A stretch of 64,000 bases of DNA from Phycisphaera sp. (GCA_016125215.1 WGMF01000035.1:1-64000); one strand, 5' to 3'. Positions 28,050 through 36,552 are shown, counted from the first letter of the stretch. Program-made: numbers and translations. Notes: generated by a model from the sequence alone, not told the origin.

Positions 28050-29117
28050 CTACTCCATCGGCTCCTGCAGTCGAACGAGCGTGGCGTCGTCCATCCACGG
28101 CAAGGACTCGAGGTTTTGACGCACGCGCACGGGCATCGGTTTGCCGTGACGCTCCCACGTAGGTCGGCTGCGCCATCGGCGGTGCATCCACACGTACTGC
28201 TCAGGGTGCTTCCGCACCATGCGCTCGATCGATCGCATGTACCTCGCGGTCACGTAAAACAACGGGTCGGCCAGGCCCTGCCAATCCGCAGGCTCGATCA
28301 CGTCGTCCACGTCCACCCGGTATTCATACCCCTCACTCATCCGAACCGCACAACCACACACCACCGGCACGTTCATCCGAATGGCAAGCAACCCTATCGA
28401 CTTGTAAGCACTGGCCATCCTCCCGAAAAACGGCACAAACAACCCCCGGTCCCCCGCACTCTGATCCCCAATAAACCCCAACGCCCCCCCGGAACCCCCG
28501 GAAGTTGCCCCGGTGTTCAAGACACTGTCGTTCGTATCACTCTGAGGTGCCCCCCCCAGCACCTCGACCATCCGGTCCGTAGCGTCCCACTTGGTCACGA
28601 TCCGCAGGCCCTTGCGTTCACGGATGCCCATGATCCAGTTGTTGAGCAGCGGGTTGTCGATCGGCCGAGCCACCGCGTCGATGCGGTAGCCCAGCACCGC
28701 CAGCAGGTAGCCCAGCACCTCCCAGTTGCCCAGGTGCCCCGTCACCATCACCACGCCCCGGCCTGCGTTGAGGTACGAAAGCACCGGGCCGAGATTGCCC
28801 AGACGCAACCGGTGCGCCCAGCTCTCCTCGTGGATCAGCCGCGGCAGGTGTTGTAGCTCAAAGAGCAGGCGGACGTAGTGCTCGATCGCGCAGCGTGAGA
28901 GGTGGTCGATGCGCTGCTCGCTTGCGTCCGGGAAGGCGATGCGCAGGCTGTCTTTAGCGCGTTCGCGGTGCTTGCGGTCCAGCGCGTGGATGGCCTTAGC
29001 GACATAGGGTGCCATCGCCATGTTGGACCGCGGTCCCATCGCGCCGAGGACCGACATGAACGAACGCAGCGCCACATACTCGCTGACGATGCGGATCGGC
29101 GAACGTTTGCGCGGCAT
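28050..29117 (-). CDS. Lauroyl/myristoyl acyltransferase-like (LpxL/HtrB family)
   Basis: A 355-aa protein of the LpxL/HtrB lysophospholipid acyltransferase family, which adds a fatty acyl chain to lipid A precursors or similar lipids at the inner membrane. The catalytic block is VVMVTGHLGNWE (H-X4-E pattern), followed by the typical AVARPIDNPLLNNWIMGIRE and FVPFFGRMASAYKSIGLLAI. Between these, GGAPQSDTNDSVLNTGATSG is a hydrophilic Gly/Ser/Thr/Asn stretch that looks like a loop insertion; its coding DNA is strongly C-rich on the plus strand. Envelope glycosyltransferases 1.6-4.4 kb away support a lipid A or envelope lipid role. Confidence 0.82.
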   Translation of the reverse strand: MPRKRSPIRIVSEYVALRSFMSVLGAMGPRSNMAMAPYVAKAIHALDRKHRERAKDSLRIAFPDASEQRIDHLSRCAIEHYVRLLFELQHLPRLIHEESWAHRLRLGNLGPVLSYLNAGRGVVMVTGHLGNWEVLGYLLAVLGYRIDAVARPIDNPLLNNWIMGIRERKGLRIVTKWDATDRMVEVLGGAPQSDTNDSVLNTGATSGGSGGALGFIGDQSAGDRGLFVPFFGRMASAYKSIGLLAIRMNVPVVCGCAVRMSEGYEYRVDVDDVIEPADWQGLADPLFYVTARYMRSIERMVRKHPEQYVWMHRRWRSRPTWERHGKPMPVRVRQNLESLPWMDDATLVRLQEPME

Positions 29118-29144
29118 GGGGAAACGTGGGGTTGGCCAAGGGGG

Positions 29145-29235
29145 CCACGGGCGGATTGCCCGTCAGTGATCTAAGCGAACGTTTATTGCACTGGCGGGCA
29201 AGCCGCCAGTGGCACACGGCGGTCTAGCCACCAGT
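29145..29235. repeat. REP-like palindromic repeat, second locus
   Basis: The unit at 29189-29215 is identical over 27 nt to 9992-10018. A diverged inverted partner lies upstream (around 29145-29168, GGCGGATTGCCCGTCAGTG against the canonical GGCGGCTTGCCCGCCAGTG). A partial third unit follows (about 29219-29235, containing CCACCAGTGGCAT). The element fills the gap between the acyltransferase and the coiled-coil gene. As at the first locus, two units face each other across a spacer of about 20 nt. Confidence 0.8.
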
Positions 29236-29260
29236 GGCATACGGCGACTGACGGCAACGA

Positions 29261-30643
29261 TTAACGCTGGTAGTAACCCACCATCGACAGAAAGCGGTTC
29301 TGGTTGAGGATGGGGATCTTGAGCCGACGTGCCTCGTTGATGAGCTGCTGGTACTGGTCGAAGCGTCTCTGCGCCGCCTCGTGCTCGGCGATCTTGACCG
29401 GGTCGATCTCGTCCTTGCTCAAAGCGTCGGGCTGCGTCGGCTCCTTGCCCAGCACGAGGAAGTCGGTGTCGTAGGAGAGTTTGTCCATAACCTGTCCGCC
29501 CCAGTCGGTCACCATGGCCACGACGCGGTCACGGTCGCGCAGCGTCGGGGCACCGGTGTTGTCCAGGTCGAAGTCGCCGAAGATGTGGAACTTGAGCGTG
29601 GCGTTGCGGTCGTAGACCACGTTGCCGATCACGTCGCCCTCGACGATCACCGCGTTTCGGCTCTTGCGGACGACCCGGCAGAGCGAGGAGTTCTCTTCGA
29701 TGCGGGTGATCTCGATCGTGGCCTTGCCGCGCAGGTCGCCGAATTCGTCACGCACGATGCCCGTGGCACGGTCGTAGACTTCAAAGGTCATGCCCAGGAG
29801 GACGTGGTCCTTGGCACCGAGGTCGATGAAGACCATCTGCGTGTTGCCCGAGACGTTGAGGATTTTGCCGTCGGGGATCAGGGAGGTATCGATGATCGTG
29901 GCGCTGCTGTCCCCGCCGGGGTTGGTCAGGTCGTCGATCTTTCGTTGGAGTTCAGCTTTTTCGGAGACGAGCTGGTCGATGCGGGTCTGGAGGTCCGCGA
30001 TGTCGGTGCCGGCCTTGGCCTGGACTTCCTGGAGGCGTTGTTCGAGCGACTTGGCGCTGGAGTCGGCCTTGCCCTGGTAAGCCTGGAACTCGGTGGAGAG
30101 CTGGTCGATCTTGGTGAGGTTCTGGGTCTGTGAGTTCTGGTAGGTCTGCTGGATGCCGGACACCTCGGAGCGGGCCGCGTCGAGTTGGCTGTTGACCTGG
30201 GTCAGTTCGCCCTTGAGCCTGGCAATCTCGTCGGTCTGTTCGGTGATGGTCTGGCGCTGGACGTTGAGGACCGAGAGGATCGGCGCGGGGTTGGCCTGCG
30301 TCTGGAAGCCGGCCGAGATCAGCCGCTGCTGGAGCGACTCGGCGTTGAGCGGGTCGGGCGAGACGAGCCTGGCGTAGCTCTGCATCTCGTTGATGATCGC
30401 GCGTACGACGGAGATGTTTTCCTTCTGGGCCTGCTCGGTGAAAGCCGAGACCTGCGGGTCGGTGCGGTCGCTGTCGCGGATGAAGACCGCCAGCTTCTTC
30501 TGCGCCTCCTCGACGTTGGCCTGCGCATCTTTGGACTGGTTGTAGAAGATGATCGCAAAGAGCAGTGACAGAACAAAGCCGAAGCTCACGATGACCAAAG
30601 CCACCGCCAGACCGGCGCCGCTGGAGATGCGTCCCTTTGCCAT
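29261..30643 (-). CDS. Membrane-anchored coiled-coil protein with BRCT-like C-terminus
   Basis: A 460-aa protein. One membrane helix (LAVALVIVSFGFVLSLLFAI, about 12-32) is followed by a coiled coil up to about residue 240 (heptads such as EIARLKGELTQVNSQLDAA and ISELV-like repeats with many Gln, Lys and Glu). A small beta domain (about 250-340; GKILNVSGNTQMVFIDLG, VLLGMTFEVYD) follows. The last 100 residues resemble BRCT: RDRDRVVAMVTDWGGQVMD, YDTDFLVLGKEP, then ARRLKIPILNQNRFLSMVG, the order seen in NAD-dependent ligase BRCT domains. ATG 30643 has AGGAG upstream. Topology suggests the coiled coil and C-terminus are extracytoplasmic, which is odd for BRCT. Function unknown. Confidence 0.62.
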   Translation of the reverse strand: MAKGRISSGAGLAVALVIVSFGFVLSLLFAIIFYNQSKDAQANVEEAQKKLAVFIRDSDRTDPQVSAFTEQAQKENISVVRAIINEMQSYARLVSPDPLNAESLQQRLISAGFQTQANPAPILSVLNVQRQTITEQTDEIARLKGELTQVNSQLDAARSEVSGIQQTYQNSQTQNLTKIDQLSTEFQAYQGKADSSAKSLEQRLQEVQAKAGTDIADLQTRIDQLVSEKAELQRKIDDLTNPGGDSSATIIDTSLIPDGKILNVSGNTQMVFIDLGAKDHVLLGMTFEVYDRATGIVRDEFGDLRGKATIEITRIEENSSLCRVVRKSRNAVIVEGDVIGNVVYDRNATLKFHIFGDFDLDNTGAPTLRDRDRVVAMVTDWGGQVMDKLSYDTDFLVLGKEPTQPDALSKDEIDPVKIAEHEAAQRRFDQYQQLINEARRLKIPILNQNRFLSMVGYYQR

Positions 30644-30703
30644 TGCGACTGTACTCCTAGGGGGATGACAAACCCGATCCCGATCACTGTTAGTGTCTTC
30701 GCT

Positions 30704-31954
30704 TCAAAGGCTTTCGTCAACTGGGGATTGAAGATTATTGTGGCCCCGCCGGGGAGTGGACCCTTTGGCCTCTCGCCCCGTCGCCGCCTCCAGCAGCACC
30801 GCTTGGACTTCATCCACGTGCCGACGCATGGAGAGGTCCAGATCCAGCCCCTTGCCCACCTCGACGCATTGGTTGCGAAACGTGCTGTCGCACAGTCGGG
30901 CCACCGCCCCGGACAACGCCTTGGTGTCGTGCGGGTCGTCGATCAACACGCCTGCCACCTCACCTTGCCCATCGACCGCAAAGTCCTTCGAGCCGTCGTA
31001 TTGCGACACGATCACCGGCAGACCCATCCGGACCGCCTCGATGACCACACGGCTGGCCGGGTCGAAAAACGTCGGCAGCGCCGCTACGTCCGCAGCCGGG
31101 TAAAGCCCTACCACGTCACTGACCTTGCCCAGAAAACGCACACGGTCACCAACCCCGCACCGGCGGGCCAGTGTGTGATAAGACCGGCCCGCACGTCCTG
31201 CCACCCAGAGTTCCACGTCACACCCCGACCTCACCGCGCCCGACACCGCTTCGATCAACGGGCCAAGCCCTTTGCGTCTCGGGTCCATCGAAACAAACAC
31301 CACCACGGTTCGGCCAACGGGTGTGCCCAGTCTCGACCGCCACCGCGTCCGGGCCTGAGCTTTTTGCTCGACCGTGGGCAAGGCCACCTCGACCGCGTTG
31401 GGGGTCATCACGATCTTCCCCGCCGCCGACGGGTAGTGCCGCCGAACCTGCTGTGCGATGTAGGAACTGATCGCCGCGATGCGGTAGACGCGCGGGTCGT
31501 GGAGGGTCATCGTCTCCAGCTCGCGCAGCGCCCTGTGCTTGGAGTTGACACGATAGAGCCACCGCCGCCACGCACGGGACCAACGAGAACCCCGCATGGC
31601 CACCATGCGCTCGTGCAACTCCGCCATCACCCCTGCCAGAGGCTGCACCACCGTCGCCGGAACAGCGGTTGTCAGCGACAGCCCCACGTCAAAATCCCCA
31701 CTCTCCAGCCGCGACACCGCCCACTTCGAGAACCCACGCACCCGCGACCCGCTCTTGAGCTTGCCCGACGCAAAACAGGCCTCGACATCCACCCCCTCGA
31801 CCCGGCCCTCCCCCGTCACCGAGCCGGCCAGGATCGTCACTTTGTGGCCCTTTTGCCCAAGAAGCCGACCCACCTCCTCGGCGTTGCGCTCCGCCCCGCC
31901 GCCGCGGACCTGGAAGTGTTCGAGGATGACCGCGACACGCAATCGCTCCGACAT
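30704..31954 (-). CDS. Glycosyltransferase family 4 (GT-B), WaaG-like
   Basis: A 416-aa GT-B enzyme. The N-terminal domain begins VAVILEHFQVRGGGAERNAE, the acceptor-side motif of GT4 enzymes. The donor domain has AAISSYIAQQVRRHYPSA, VVVFVSMDPRRKGLGPLIEA and the nucleotide-sugar block ALPTFFDPASRVVIEAVRMG, including the E-X7-E-like glutamates. WaaG-type enzymes add a hexose to the inner LPS core. It is divergent from the WaaP-like kinase gene, 58 nt away, which in enteric core clusters also phosphorylates core sugars. The exact donor and acceptor are unknown. Confidence 0.85.
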   Translation of the reverse strand: MSERLRVAVILEHFQVRGGGAERNAEEVGRLLGQKGHKVTILAGSVTGEGRVEGVDVEACFASGKLKSGSRVRGFSKWAVSRLESGDFDVGLSLTTAVPATVVQPLAGVMAELHERMVAMRGSRWSRAWRRWLYRVNSKHRALRELETMTLHDPRVYRIAAISSYIAQQVRRHYPSAAGKIVMTPNAVEVALPTVEQKAQARTRWRSRLGTPVGRTVVVFVSMDPRRKGLGPLIEAVSGAVRSGCDVELWVAGRAGRSYHTLARRCGVGDRVRFLGKVSDVVGLYPAADVAALPTFFDPASRVVIEAVRMGLPVIVSQYDGSKDFAVDGQGEVAGVLIDDPHDTKALSGAVARLCDSTFRNQCVEVGKGLDLDLSMRRHVDEVQAVLLEAATGREAKGSTPRRGHNNLQSPVDESL

Positions 31955-32012
31955 GCGACCCGACCTTTCGTTGGGCTTTATGATAACCCCTCATCCCCCA
32001 CAGGGTCCGACC

Positions 32013-32732
32013 ATGCCCCCCAGCCCAGACCCCATCGCGCCGCCCCACGCCGTGAGCCTCTTCAAAAGCGATCGCGGCCGCGAAACCTGGCTCATCCATA
32101 AACCCGACTCGCCCCCCACCGTCCTCAAAACCCAAACCGCCACACCCCTCTACATCCTCAAACACCTTCTGCGTGTCTCGCAACTCCACCGACAGGCGCG
32201 GGGCATCACGATTCTTAAAAAATACAACCTCCCCACCGCGGCGCACCTCGGCCCGCCTCGACTCAAACGCATCCACAACCGCTACGCCATCACGCTCGAA
32301 CTCGAACTGGCACCCGGCAACACACTCTACAACCTCTTGAACCGCGAGCACCCCACCCTCGAAGACCAACGACAAACCGCAATACAAGTCGGCAGCCTCA
32401 TCGCGCAGACCACCGCGGCCGGGCTCTTCAACGACGACTTCAAGGGCGACAACCTGATCGTGGACCTGGCAACCCACCCCCCGCGCGTCACGCTCATCGA
32501 CACCGTGGCGATCACCTCGCTCCGGACCGATCCCCACCTCGCCGTCGTGGCCATGTCGCACAAGCTCTGGCTCTCGCTGGTCGAGTTCGGGCAGGCCCCC
32601 GCAGCCACACTTTGGCGCACAACCCTGCGTCAAGCGCTGCGACCGTTTAACCGTGCCCAGCGCGCCCGGGCGATCCAGGCACTACGCCAGATGCCCCCGC
32701 CCAGGACCCAGCCCCGGTTGCCCGTGTCGTGA
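32013..32732 (+). CDS. WaaP/Kdo-kinase-like protein kinase fold
   Basis: A 239-aa protein of the lipopolysaccharide kinase type. The catalytic loop reads AGLFNDDFKGDNLIVD (Asp, Lys and Asn in protein-kinase-like order) and the metal site reads VTLIDTVAI. In the N-lobe, PPTVLKTQTATPL may supply the ATP-binding Lys, and LELELAPGNTLYNLL is a hinge-like segment. WaaP-type enzymes phosphorylate LPS core heptose in the cytosol. I chose ATG 32013; an alternative in-frame ATG lies at 31980. It precedes the WaaE-like GT2 gene by 21 nt on the same strand, supporting a joint core-assembly role. Confidence 0.75.
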   Translation: MPPSPDPIAPPHAVSLFKSDRGRETWLIHKPDSPPTVLKTQTATPLYILKHLLRVSQLHRQARGITILKKYNLPTAAHLGPPRLKRIHNRYAITLELELAPGNTLYNLLNREHPTLEDQRQTAIQVGSLIAQTTAAGLFNDDFKGDNLIVDLATHPPRVTLIDTVAITSLRTDPHLAVVAMSHKLWLSLVEFGQAPAATLWRTTLRQALRPFNRAQRARAIQALRQMPPPRTQPRLPVS

Positions 32733-32753
32733 ACCACCGTTAGATTTGAGCCG

Positions 32754-33539
32754 ATGGTCCCTTTCACCGTCGCGGTTTGCTGCAAGAATTCCCAGGACAC
32801 AATCGGCCATGCGCTAGACAGCGCCCAATGGGCTGATGAAATCATCGTCGTGGACTCCGGCTCGACCGATTCCACGCCCGACATCGCCCGCGCCAAGGCC
32901 ACGCGCTTCGTCACCGAGCCGTGGCGTGGCTTCACCGAACAGAAAAAGTTTGCCGTCTCCCTCGCCCGCAACGAGTGGGTCATCGTGCTCGACAGCGACG
33001 AAGAAATCTCCCCCCAACTCCGCGACACGCTGACCCAAATCCCCCCCGAAGAACTCAGGAATTACGACGTGCTGCACGTCCGCAGGCGGAACTATGTCTT
33101 CGGTCGGCACGCCCGCGCATGGGGGCCGGACTGGCAGTCGCGCGTCATCCACCGCGACCGCGCCAAATGGACCGACGCCGTGCTCCACGACGACCGCAAA
33201 CCCACCCACCCCTCACGCCAGAAATATATCGTCGGCCACATCGACCACCGCCGACACAGCCAAGCCGGCTTCCGCGATTACTTCGACGGCTCACTCGAAG
33301 ACAGCCGACTGCTCATGGTCGCACAAGACCTGCACAAGCGCGGCAAGCGTTGCACATCGTGGGACCTGGCTGTCAGGCCGCTCACGACCTTCCTCAAGCT
33401 CTACATCTTCAAGCTCGGCTTCCTCGACGGGGCGTTCGGCCTGCTCATTGCTCAGAAGACCGCGCGCGGCACCGCCCTCAAATACGCGGCACTCTGGGCG
33501 GTGCAAAACGGCGTGGACAAGCCGACACAGCCCGGCTGA
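32754..33539 (+). CDS. Glycosyltransferase family 2, WaaE/KdtX-like
   Basis: A 261-aa GT-A enzyme. Characteristic segments are VAVCCKNSQDTIGHALDSAQ, ADEIIVVDSGSTDSTPDIA, the metal/nucleotide motif VIVLDSDEEIS and ARAWGPDWQSRVIHRD. This is the pattern of LPS inner-core glucosyltransferases (WaaE/KdtX) and related lipooligosaccharide enzymes. The C-terminal LKLYIFKLGFLDGAFGLLIA may lie at the membrane surface. It follows the WaaP-like gene and ends at a GC-rich palindromic region facing the sulfatase gene. Confidence 0.87.
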   Translation: MVPFTVAVCCKNSQDTIGHALDSAQWADEIIVVDSGSTDSTPDIARAKATRFVTEPWRGFTEQKKFAVSLARNEWVIVLDSDEEISPQLRDTLTQIPPEELRNYDVLHVRRRNYVFGRHARAWGPDWQSRVIHRDRAKWTDAVLHDDRKPTHPSRQKYIVGHIDHRRHSQAGFRDYFDGSLEDSRLLMVAQDLHKRGKRCTSWDLAVRPLTTFLKLYIFKLGFLDGAFGLLIAQKTARGTALKYAALWAVQNGVDKPTQPG

Positions 33540-33601
33540 TACGGTCTCCATAAAGGATTGACGCGGGGAATAAAAGTCTAGATCGACGGACGTCTTGATC
33601 T

Positions 33602-33700
33602 CCCCTCCCTCTTCAGAGGGAGGGGTAGGGGGAGGGTGTTTTCCCTTGTGATTGCAGAGGACATCCCCTCCCCCAGCCCCTCCCCTTGAAAGGAGAGGGG
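33602..33700. repeat. GC-rich compound inverted repeat between convergent genes
   Basis: Hairpin A has a perfect 10-bp stem: 33602-33611 (CCCCTCCCTC) pairs with 33616-33625 around TTCA. Hairpin B pairs 33677-33687 with 33690-33700 at 10 of 11 positions. The sequence between (GGGGTAGGGGGAGGG then CCCTCCCCCAGCCCC) also pairs, so the whole region can fold as one large cruciform. It fills the gap between the convergent GT2 and sulfatase genes. A bidirectional terminator and a dispersed palindromic repeat are both possible. Confidence 0.75.
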
Positions 33701-33705
33701 GGTGT

Positions 33706-35187
33706 TCACATGTCCGCCTCGGTCAGCCAGCGGACCTCGGGCCAATATTTCGGGCCGGTGTTGGGCTGCGGCTTGCCCGGAGTGCTGCGGCCCTCTTTGA
33801 CATACTTCGTGAGCAGCGCGGTCAGTTCGGCCACGACATCGGGGTGCTGGTCCTGGACGTTGACCTTTTCACCGATGTCGGTGGACAAGTCATACAATTG
33901 AATAGACGGCAGGTGCCTGGCTTCCTCGGACCTGGGCTTGGGGTCGCTCCAACCGCCCGAGTCCGGGCACATCTCCAGCTTCCATTTCCCCTTGCGTATG
34001 GAGAACGAGCCATTGATCGAGCTGTGAACAACCGCCTCGCGCACGGGGGCGGTCGCGCTGCCGTCCCAGATCGGCGCGTTGCTCACGCTGTCCTCCGCGG
34101 CGTTGTCGGGGAGCTTGTAGCCCGTGACCTGCGCCATCGTGGCCGTCAGGTCGGACAGACAGAACGTCTGGTCGCTCCGGCTGCCGGGGGCGATGGTCCG
34201 GGGCCAGCGGACGATAAACGGGATGCGGTGGCCGCCCTCGAAGATGTCGGACTTCATCCCGCGGAAAACATAACTGGGGTGGTGGCCGACCTTGGCCAGC
34301 TCATCGAAATCCGCCATCGGTGAGCAGCCGTTGTCCGCGGTGAAGACCACGATGGTGTTGTCAGCAATTTTGTTTCGGTCGAGGGCTGTCATCACGCGAC
34401 CGACCATGTGGTCGACCATCAGGCAGAAGTCGCCGTACTCGTTCGTGCCCGACTTGCCCTTGAACTCATCGGAGGGGTAGATCGGCGTGTGCGGCGCGGG
34501 CATGGGGAAGTAGATGAAAAACGGGTCGTTGGTCCCTGCGTAATCGTCGATGAGTTTTTCGACCTTGGCGGTGAGCGTGGGCAGTACTTCCTCGGGGACG
34601 AAGTCATCGCCGATCATCCCCTTACGCATGAACTGCTTGCCGTGGCGGGCCTCCATGATTTGGGTGGGGACACACGTCACACGGTTGTTTTCGATGTAGA
34701 CATAGGGCGGCATGTCGAGCGAGGCGCTGATGCCAAAGTAATAATCAAAGCCGTGGTCGGTCGGGCAGTCGGTGATGGGCGCGGTGAAGTCGACGTGCTC
34801 CTCGTGCTGATAAGTCGAAGCGAGCGAGCCGTCCTTGAGGTGCCAGTTAAGCCCGAGGTGCCACTTGCCGACGCACGCGGTGCGGTAGCCTTGCTCCTTG
34901 AGCATGGAGGCGACGGTCAGACGGTCGGGTTCGAGCACGGGCTGCGAGTAGCCGCCGGTGACGCCGTGCTTGAGGTGCGACCGCCAGTTGTATCGCCCGG
35001 TGAGCACGCTGTAGCGCGAGGGCGTGCAGACCGCTGAACTCGAGTGGGCGTCCGTGCATCGCATCCCCCCCGCGGCGAGCTTGTCGAGGTTGGGCGTGGT
35101 GAACCTGGCGTTTTCATTGAGACACGACAGGTCGCCGTAGCCCATGTCGTCCGCAAACATGTAGATCAGGTTGGGGCGTGTGTTCAT
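33706..35187 (-). CDS. Type I sulfatase, Cys-type, apparently cytosolic
   Basis: A 493-aa arylsulfatase-like enzyme. The formylglycine signature is CTPSRYSVLTGRY, with the modified Cys at about residue 54. Metal ligands start at FADDMGYGD (D13, D14) and continue with VVFTADNGCSP and the HTP block APHTPIYPS. Such enzymes release sulfate from sulfated glycans after conversion of the Cys by a maturase, none of which lies in this window. The protein begins MNTRPNLIYMFADD without a signal peptide, unusual because most planctomycete sulfatases are exported. It probably acts on imported sulfated oligosaccharides, or its export signal is missing. The start at 35187 is the only good one before the first metal motif. 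Confidence 0.92.
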   Translation of the reverse strand: MNTRPNLIYMFADDMGYGDLSCLNENARFTTPNLDKLAAGGMRCTDAHSSSAVCTPSRYSVLTGRYNWRSHLKHGVTGGYSQPVLEPDRLTVASMLKEQGYRTACVGKWHLGLNWHLKDGSLASTYQHEEHVDFTAPITDCPTDHGFDYYFGISASLDMPPYVYIENNRVTCVPTQIMEARHGKQFMRKGMIGDDFVPEEVLPTLTAKVEKLIDDYAGTNDPFFIYFPMPAPHTPIYPSDEFKGKSGTNEYGDFCLMVDHMVGRVMTALDRNKIADNTIVVFTADNGCSPMADFDELAKVGHHPSYVFRGMKSDIFEGGHRIPFIVRWPRTIAPGSRSDQTFCLSDLTATMAQVTGYKLPDNAAEDSVSNAPIWDGSATAPVREAVVHSSINGSFSIRKGKWKLEMCPDSGGWSDPKPRSEEARHLPSIQLYDLSTDIGEKVNVQDQHPDVVAELTALLTKYVKEGRSTPGKPQPNTGPKYWPEVRWLTEADM

Positions 35188-35332
35188 GGTGTGGTCTCGT
35201 GTGGGATGCCCACGGTGATCGGCATCAAGAGGGTATCGTCTCCTGAATCATACAAGACAACGCCCACCGGCTACCATGTCTTGCACACACGGCGCTGGCG
35301 TTGGATTTTCATCCCCTACCCAAAGGTCTTCG

Positions 35333-36250
35333 ATGTTCGGCTCACACCTCTCCGTTGCCGGTGGCCTGCACCTGGCGCTCGAAGAAGCACGCAGGCTCGA
35401 CATGCAATGCGTGCAGGTCTTCACCAAGAACCAGCGCCAGTGGACCGCCCCGCCGCTGACGGATGAACAGGTTGCCCGGTGGAAATCCACGCTCACGACG
35501 ACCGGCCTGGCCACCACCGTGAGCCACGATTCATACCTCATCAACCTCGCAAGCCCCTCTCCGGAGAACCTGAAAAAATCCCTCACGCTCTTCCGCGACG
35601 AGCTCGAGCGCTGCGAGACGCTGGGCATCCCCCACCTCGTCACCCACCCCGGTGCCCACATGAAAGAGGGCGAAGAAGCGGGCCTGGCACGTATCGTCCA
35701 ATCGCTCGACACGGTCCACAAAGAACTGCCGGGCTATAAAACCGTCACCTGCCTCGAAGTCACCGCCGGCCAAGGCACAACACTGGGCTACCGCTTCGAG
35801 CACCTGCGCACGATTATCGACTCGGTCAGAGATCCCCAGCGCCTGGCGGTCTGCCTCGACACCGCGCACATGCTTGCCGCCGGCTACGACCTGACCGGCG
35901 CATCGGCGTGCAGCGCGGTGTTAGACGAACTCGACCGCGTGCTGGGGGTCGGGCTTGTCCACGTCCTGCACGTCAACGATTCCAAGACGCCCTTGGGCAG
36001 CCGGGTCGACCGTCACGAGCACATCGGCCAAGGCCACATCTCACTCGACGCCTTCGCGGTGCTCATGAATCACCCCCACTTCCGGGCGATCCCGAAGATC
36101 CTCGAAACCCCCAAGGAAGACGCCCCCGACGGCCGCCCGTGGGACACGGTGAATATCCAAACGCTCCGTTCGCTCATGACGGAAGCTCGATCGCCGGGCG
36201 GGAGTCCACCGCGTGTAGCGCGCAAACGAAAAGTCTCGAAAAAAAAGTGA
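35333..36250 (+). CDS. nfo: Endonuclease IV (AP endonuclease)
   Basis: A 305-aa protein with the TIM-barrel AP-endonuclease 2 fold. It cleaves DNA 5' of abasic sites and uses a trinuclear zinc cluster. Visible family blocks are MFGSHLSVAGGL, QVFTKNQRQW, VSHDSYLINLASP, VTHPGAH, CLEVTAGQG (Glu ligand), VCLDTAHMLAAGYD (Asp/His) and RVDRHEHIGQG (Asp, His, His). I chose ATG 35333, giving the classical N-terminus, over an open frame starting at 35276. The C-terminal 20 residues are Arg/Lys-rich. It is a standalone base-excision repair gene; alkyladenine glycosylase at 60.7 kb belongs to the same pathway. Confidence 0.95.
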   Translation: MFGSHLSVAGGLHLALEEARRLDMQCVQVFTKNQRQWTAPPLTDEQVARWKSTLTTTGLATTVSHDSYLINLASPSPENLKKSLTLFRDELERCETLGIPHLVTHPGAHMKEGEEAGLARIVQSLDTVHKELPGYKTVTCLEVTAGQGTTLGYRFEHLRTIIDSVRDPQRLAVCLDTAHMLAAGYDLTGASACSAVLDELDRVLGVGLVHVLHVNDSKTPLGSRVDRHEHIGQGHISLDAFAVLMNHPHFRAIPKILETPKEDAPDGRPWDTVNIQTLRSLMTEARSPGGSPPRVARKRKVSKKK

Positions 36251-36452
36251 CCCCGCCCCGCGATATCCTGAGCTTTGCGGCGTGCAACCCGGTCCGTTAT
36301 GTCGACGCGGTCCTTGCGCGGAGGGCCTGAACAAACCTAATCCAACCCCGCCTGACTCGGCGGAATACCGCGTGATTTATTTTGGCCATTTGACTGCCCG
36401 CTTGGACTTTGTCATCATCGCCGACCGCGCAAACCCTGTGTTTGACCACCTT

Positions 36453-36540
36453 GGAGAGGTGTCCGAGCGGCTGAAGGAGCTGGTCTCGAAAACCAGTGTG
36501 GCGCTTGTCGTCACCGTGGGTTCGAATCCCACCCTCTCCG
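36453..36540 (+). tRNA. tRNA-Ser (anticodon CGA)
   Basis: An 88-nt class II tRNA with long variable arm. The acceptor pairs GGAGAGG (36453-36459) with CCTCTCC (36533-36539); the discriminator is G36540. The anticodon stem CTGGT/ACCAG encloses CTCGAAA, giving CGA at 36487-36489, which reads UCG serine codons. The T arm is GTGGG TTCGAAT CCCAC. CCA is not encoded. The A/T-richer carbohydrate island and an IS remnant begin just downstream, so the tRNA may mark an insertion hotspot. Confidence 0.97.
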
Positions 36541-36552
36541 TTGACCAGAAAC

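Noticed and set aside
30665-32101. Plus-strand open frame of 478 codons
   Set aside because: Opposite the GT4 gene, whose motifs are secure; only the region after 32013 is coding on the plus strand, in another frame.
36453-36540. tRNA-Ser as attachment site with a duplicated 3' end
   Set aside because: I found no repeat of the tRNA 3' end downstream and no integrase gene.
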